This document shows positions 62,499 through 64,000 of a DNA stretch of 64,000 bases, piece by piece. The notes under the pieces were generated by a model, which saw nothing but the letters and a program-made list of their open reading frames with translations, was not told the DNA's origin and searched no databases. A program made the translations under genes and the position numbers. The stretch is from assembly GCF_964355755.1 (NCBI RefSeq), contig NC_092675.1, positions 10,863,312 through 10,927,311 on the forward strand. Reading direction: 5' to 3'. Position 1 is the first letter of the stretch. Every line of letters begins with the position of its first letter. This DNA comes from Antedon mediterranea. Taxonomy: Eukaryota; Echinodermata; Crinoidea; Comatulida; Antedonidae.

Positions 62499-62876
62499 CT
62501 AGATGGTACGCTCGCTTCGCTCGCGTACCATCTAGGTCATGCCAACAGATGGTTCTCGAATACATAATAATTTCAGCGTTAAAAAACTGGCGATTTCAAA
62601 TGTACGTACCGCAGGATAATAATACATGTCGTTTACAGCCTACAGGAACGAATAAATAGACACTGTGATTTATGTACTCAACTAAAATTAGCACCATGGG
62701 AATTACTTCCGAAAGAGAAACTTGTCACAAAATGAGACCAATTGTTTAAGTCAAATTTAAACAAACTTAATTTGTGTTTTGTATGTAACATTAGGGTTGA
62801 GGGATGGGGAAGAGGATGGGTGCAAAGAGGAACAATTTTTAAATATTATTCTTTATCCATTTAGTAACGAAATATT
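62499..62876 (-). mobile_element. repeat with terminal hairpin and CTAG end, copy B
   Basis: Minus-strand copy of 8939-9313 with the same terminal hairpin and CTAG before T. The internal palindrome of copy A is replaced here by a different, unpaired sequence near 62735. Confidence 0.65.
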
Positions 62877-63176
62877 AATTGAACTTATTCAACCTTATGT
62901 TCCTAAGCGGTCTCTGAGATCTAGATCTGAGTCTCTTCTTGCCCATATATTTCATCCTTCCACTAAGTTTTATGGAAATCGTTCATTTTCTTCGGCATCC
63001 GTTTCTCTATGGAATGCGTTGCCTATTGAAATCCGTCAGGCTACTTCCACCAGTGTCTTCAAATCTCTCCTCAAACCCCACTTTTTAATTTGTAAATTTC
63101 TAAATTGTTCTGTCTTTGTAAAGCGCATTGAGGCTTTCAGCATAATGCGCTATATCAAGTACCAGTTATTATTATT
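62877..63176 (+). pseudogene. LINE tail: C-terminal end of reverse transcriptase plus 3' UTR
   Basis: The plus frame reads YVPKRSLRSRSESLL, then FYGNRSFSSASVSLWNALP and IRQATSTSVFKSLLK, the standard C-terminus of a non-LTR element. It is followed by AATGCGCTATATCAAGTACC and ATT repeats, a typical LINE 3' end. It is 5'-truncated. It begins where the minus-strand repeat of 62499-62876 ends and stops where a HINE-like element begins. Confidence 0.75.
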
Positions 63177-63777
63177 ACCTCCGCCAAGGAGGTTATGTTT
63201 TCACCCCTGTATGTTTGTGTGTGTGTTTGTGTGTGTGTTTGTGTGTTTGTGTGTGTGTCTGTGAACAGCCTGGAGGCCACAGTTTTTATCCGATTCTAAC
63301 CAAATTTGGACACAATGATCTATGCCCAAAAAGCTCGGACGAGTTCGAATTTGAGGGGGAAAGGTCATAGGTCAAGGTCACAACTAACAAAAAACTATTT
63401 TACTGCCTAGAGACCACAGTTTTGATCCGATTCTCACCAAACTTAGCCACAATGATCAATGACACATCATATAATTGTGGTTACATTTTGAAGGGTCAGG
63501 GTCAAAGATCAAGGCCCACCAAAAAAAAAAGAAATTAAAAAAAAAAAAAAAAAAAAAAAACAACCCTCAGTGGGACTTGAACCAGCGATCTCAACTGTAA
63601 GAGGCTGGATACATAACCATTTCACCACACTGTCATCCACAACTTTGTAGTGTGCAGTTAACATATTTACACTTAGAACTAATAAAAAAAAATGTAAAAA
63701 AAAAAATATTCAGGGGGCATTTTATGTAGGGGAATTTTACAGTAGGCGGAGGTTTGTACTCTCGGAGTACCCTCTAG
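63177..63777 (+). mobile_element. HINE-like element, copy 3
   Basis: Third near-full copy of the family at 5349-5980 and 30924-31493. It starts ACCTCCGCCAAGGAGGTTAT and ends GGCGGAGGT, then hairpin GTACTCTCGGAGTAC, then CCTCTAG|T. A minus-strand tRNA-like module lies at 63564-63638. It is inserted into the ATT-rich end of a LINE. Confidence 0.75.
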
Positions 63778-64000
63778 TTATTATTATTATTGTTTTCATG
63801 TTTTACAAATAACATACCACTAAACACAGTAAAACATTGCGATGTAATACTTTGTTGAAACTATCACCATCCTAGTCGATTGAAATAGTACAGTAGGCCC
63901 TACATGTAACGATACATCACTACGACGTGTATATGTTTATATAATGTAAAACAATTTGTGAAAACCCCCTCTATTCGGGGAAAATCATAAATTCGATTTA

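Noticed and set aside
58015-64000. Upstream UGCG exons (for example one encoding the AEDYFMAKAI-type segment) on the minus strand
   Set aside because: I looked for them and found none, so I describe the gene as partial rather than guess exons.

Overview
The window is nuclear DNA from an AT-rich animal genome. It has spliced genes with long introns, GT-AG junctions, and many degraded transposable elements. The gene set (vitellogenin, an SLC17 transporter, ceramide glucosyltransferase) and the repeat style fit a marine invertebrate deuterostome, most likely an echinoderm such as a crinoid. The species assignment is inference and is weak.

Layout. 1-13.4 kb: no convincing host gene. It holds nested mobile elements: two Helentron-like elements (1421-2161, 6507-7981), a foldback element (3295-3970), a tRNA-Val-like sequence (5211-5283), the first copy of a three-copy HINE-like family (5349-5980), a hAT-like non-autonomous element carrying a tandem array (9421-11075), and a MITE flanked by TTAA (12043-12591). 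13.4-18.8 kb: a complete-looking seven-exon plus-strand SLC17-family transporter (405 aa). 18.8-27.0 kb: intergenic, with a 23-bp minisatellite, a foldback carrying YY1-like sites, and a dead LINE. 27.0-49.3 kb: a 30-exon plus-strand vitellogenin whose exons join in frame to 1571 aa, with a TATA/Inr promoter and a poly(A) signal. Its introns hold a 33-bp minisatellite, a HINE copy inside a LINE tail, an 850-bp foldback with an 8-bp target-site duplication, a hammerhead-like motif and a LINE relic. 49.3-55.4 kb: no coding sequence seen; part may be 3' UTR of the next gene. 55.4-58.0 kb: the last three exons of a minus-strand ceramide glucosyltransferase (UGCG), whose upstream exons are outside the window or not recognised. 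58-64 kb: LINE relics, a piece of gene with a conserved FMHPHG/WPxxED domain, and further repeat copies.

The three host genes have unrelated jobs: solute transport, yolk lipoprotein, and glycosphingolipid synthesis. I see no functional cluster. The most notable points are the very dense N-glycosylation sequons in the C-terminal half of the vitellogenin, and several unrelated repeat families that share one Helentron-type end architecture: an asymmetric inverted repeat, then a terminal hairpin, then CTAG or CTAA before a T.
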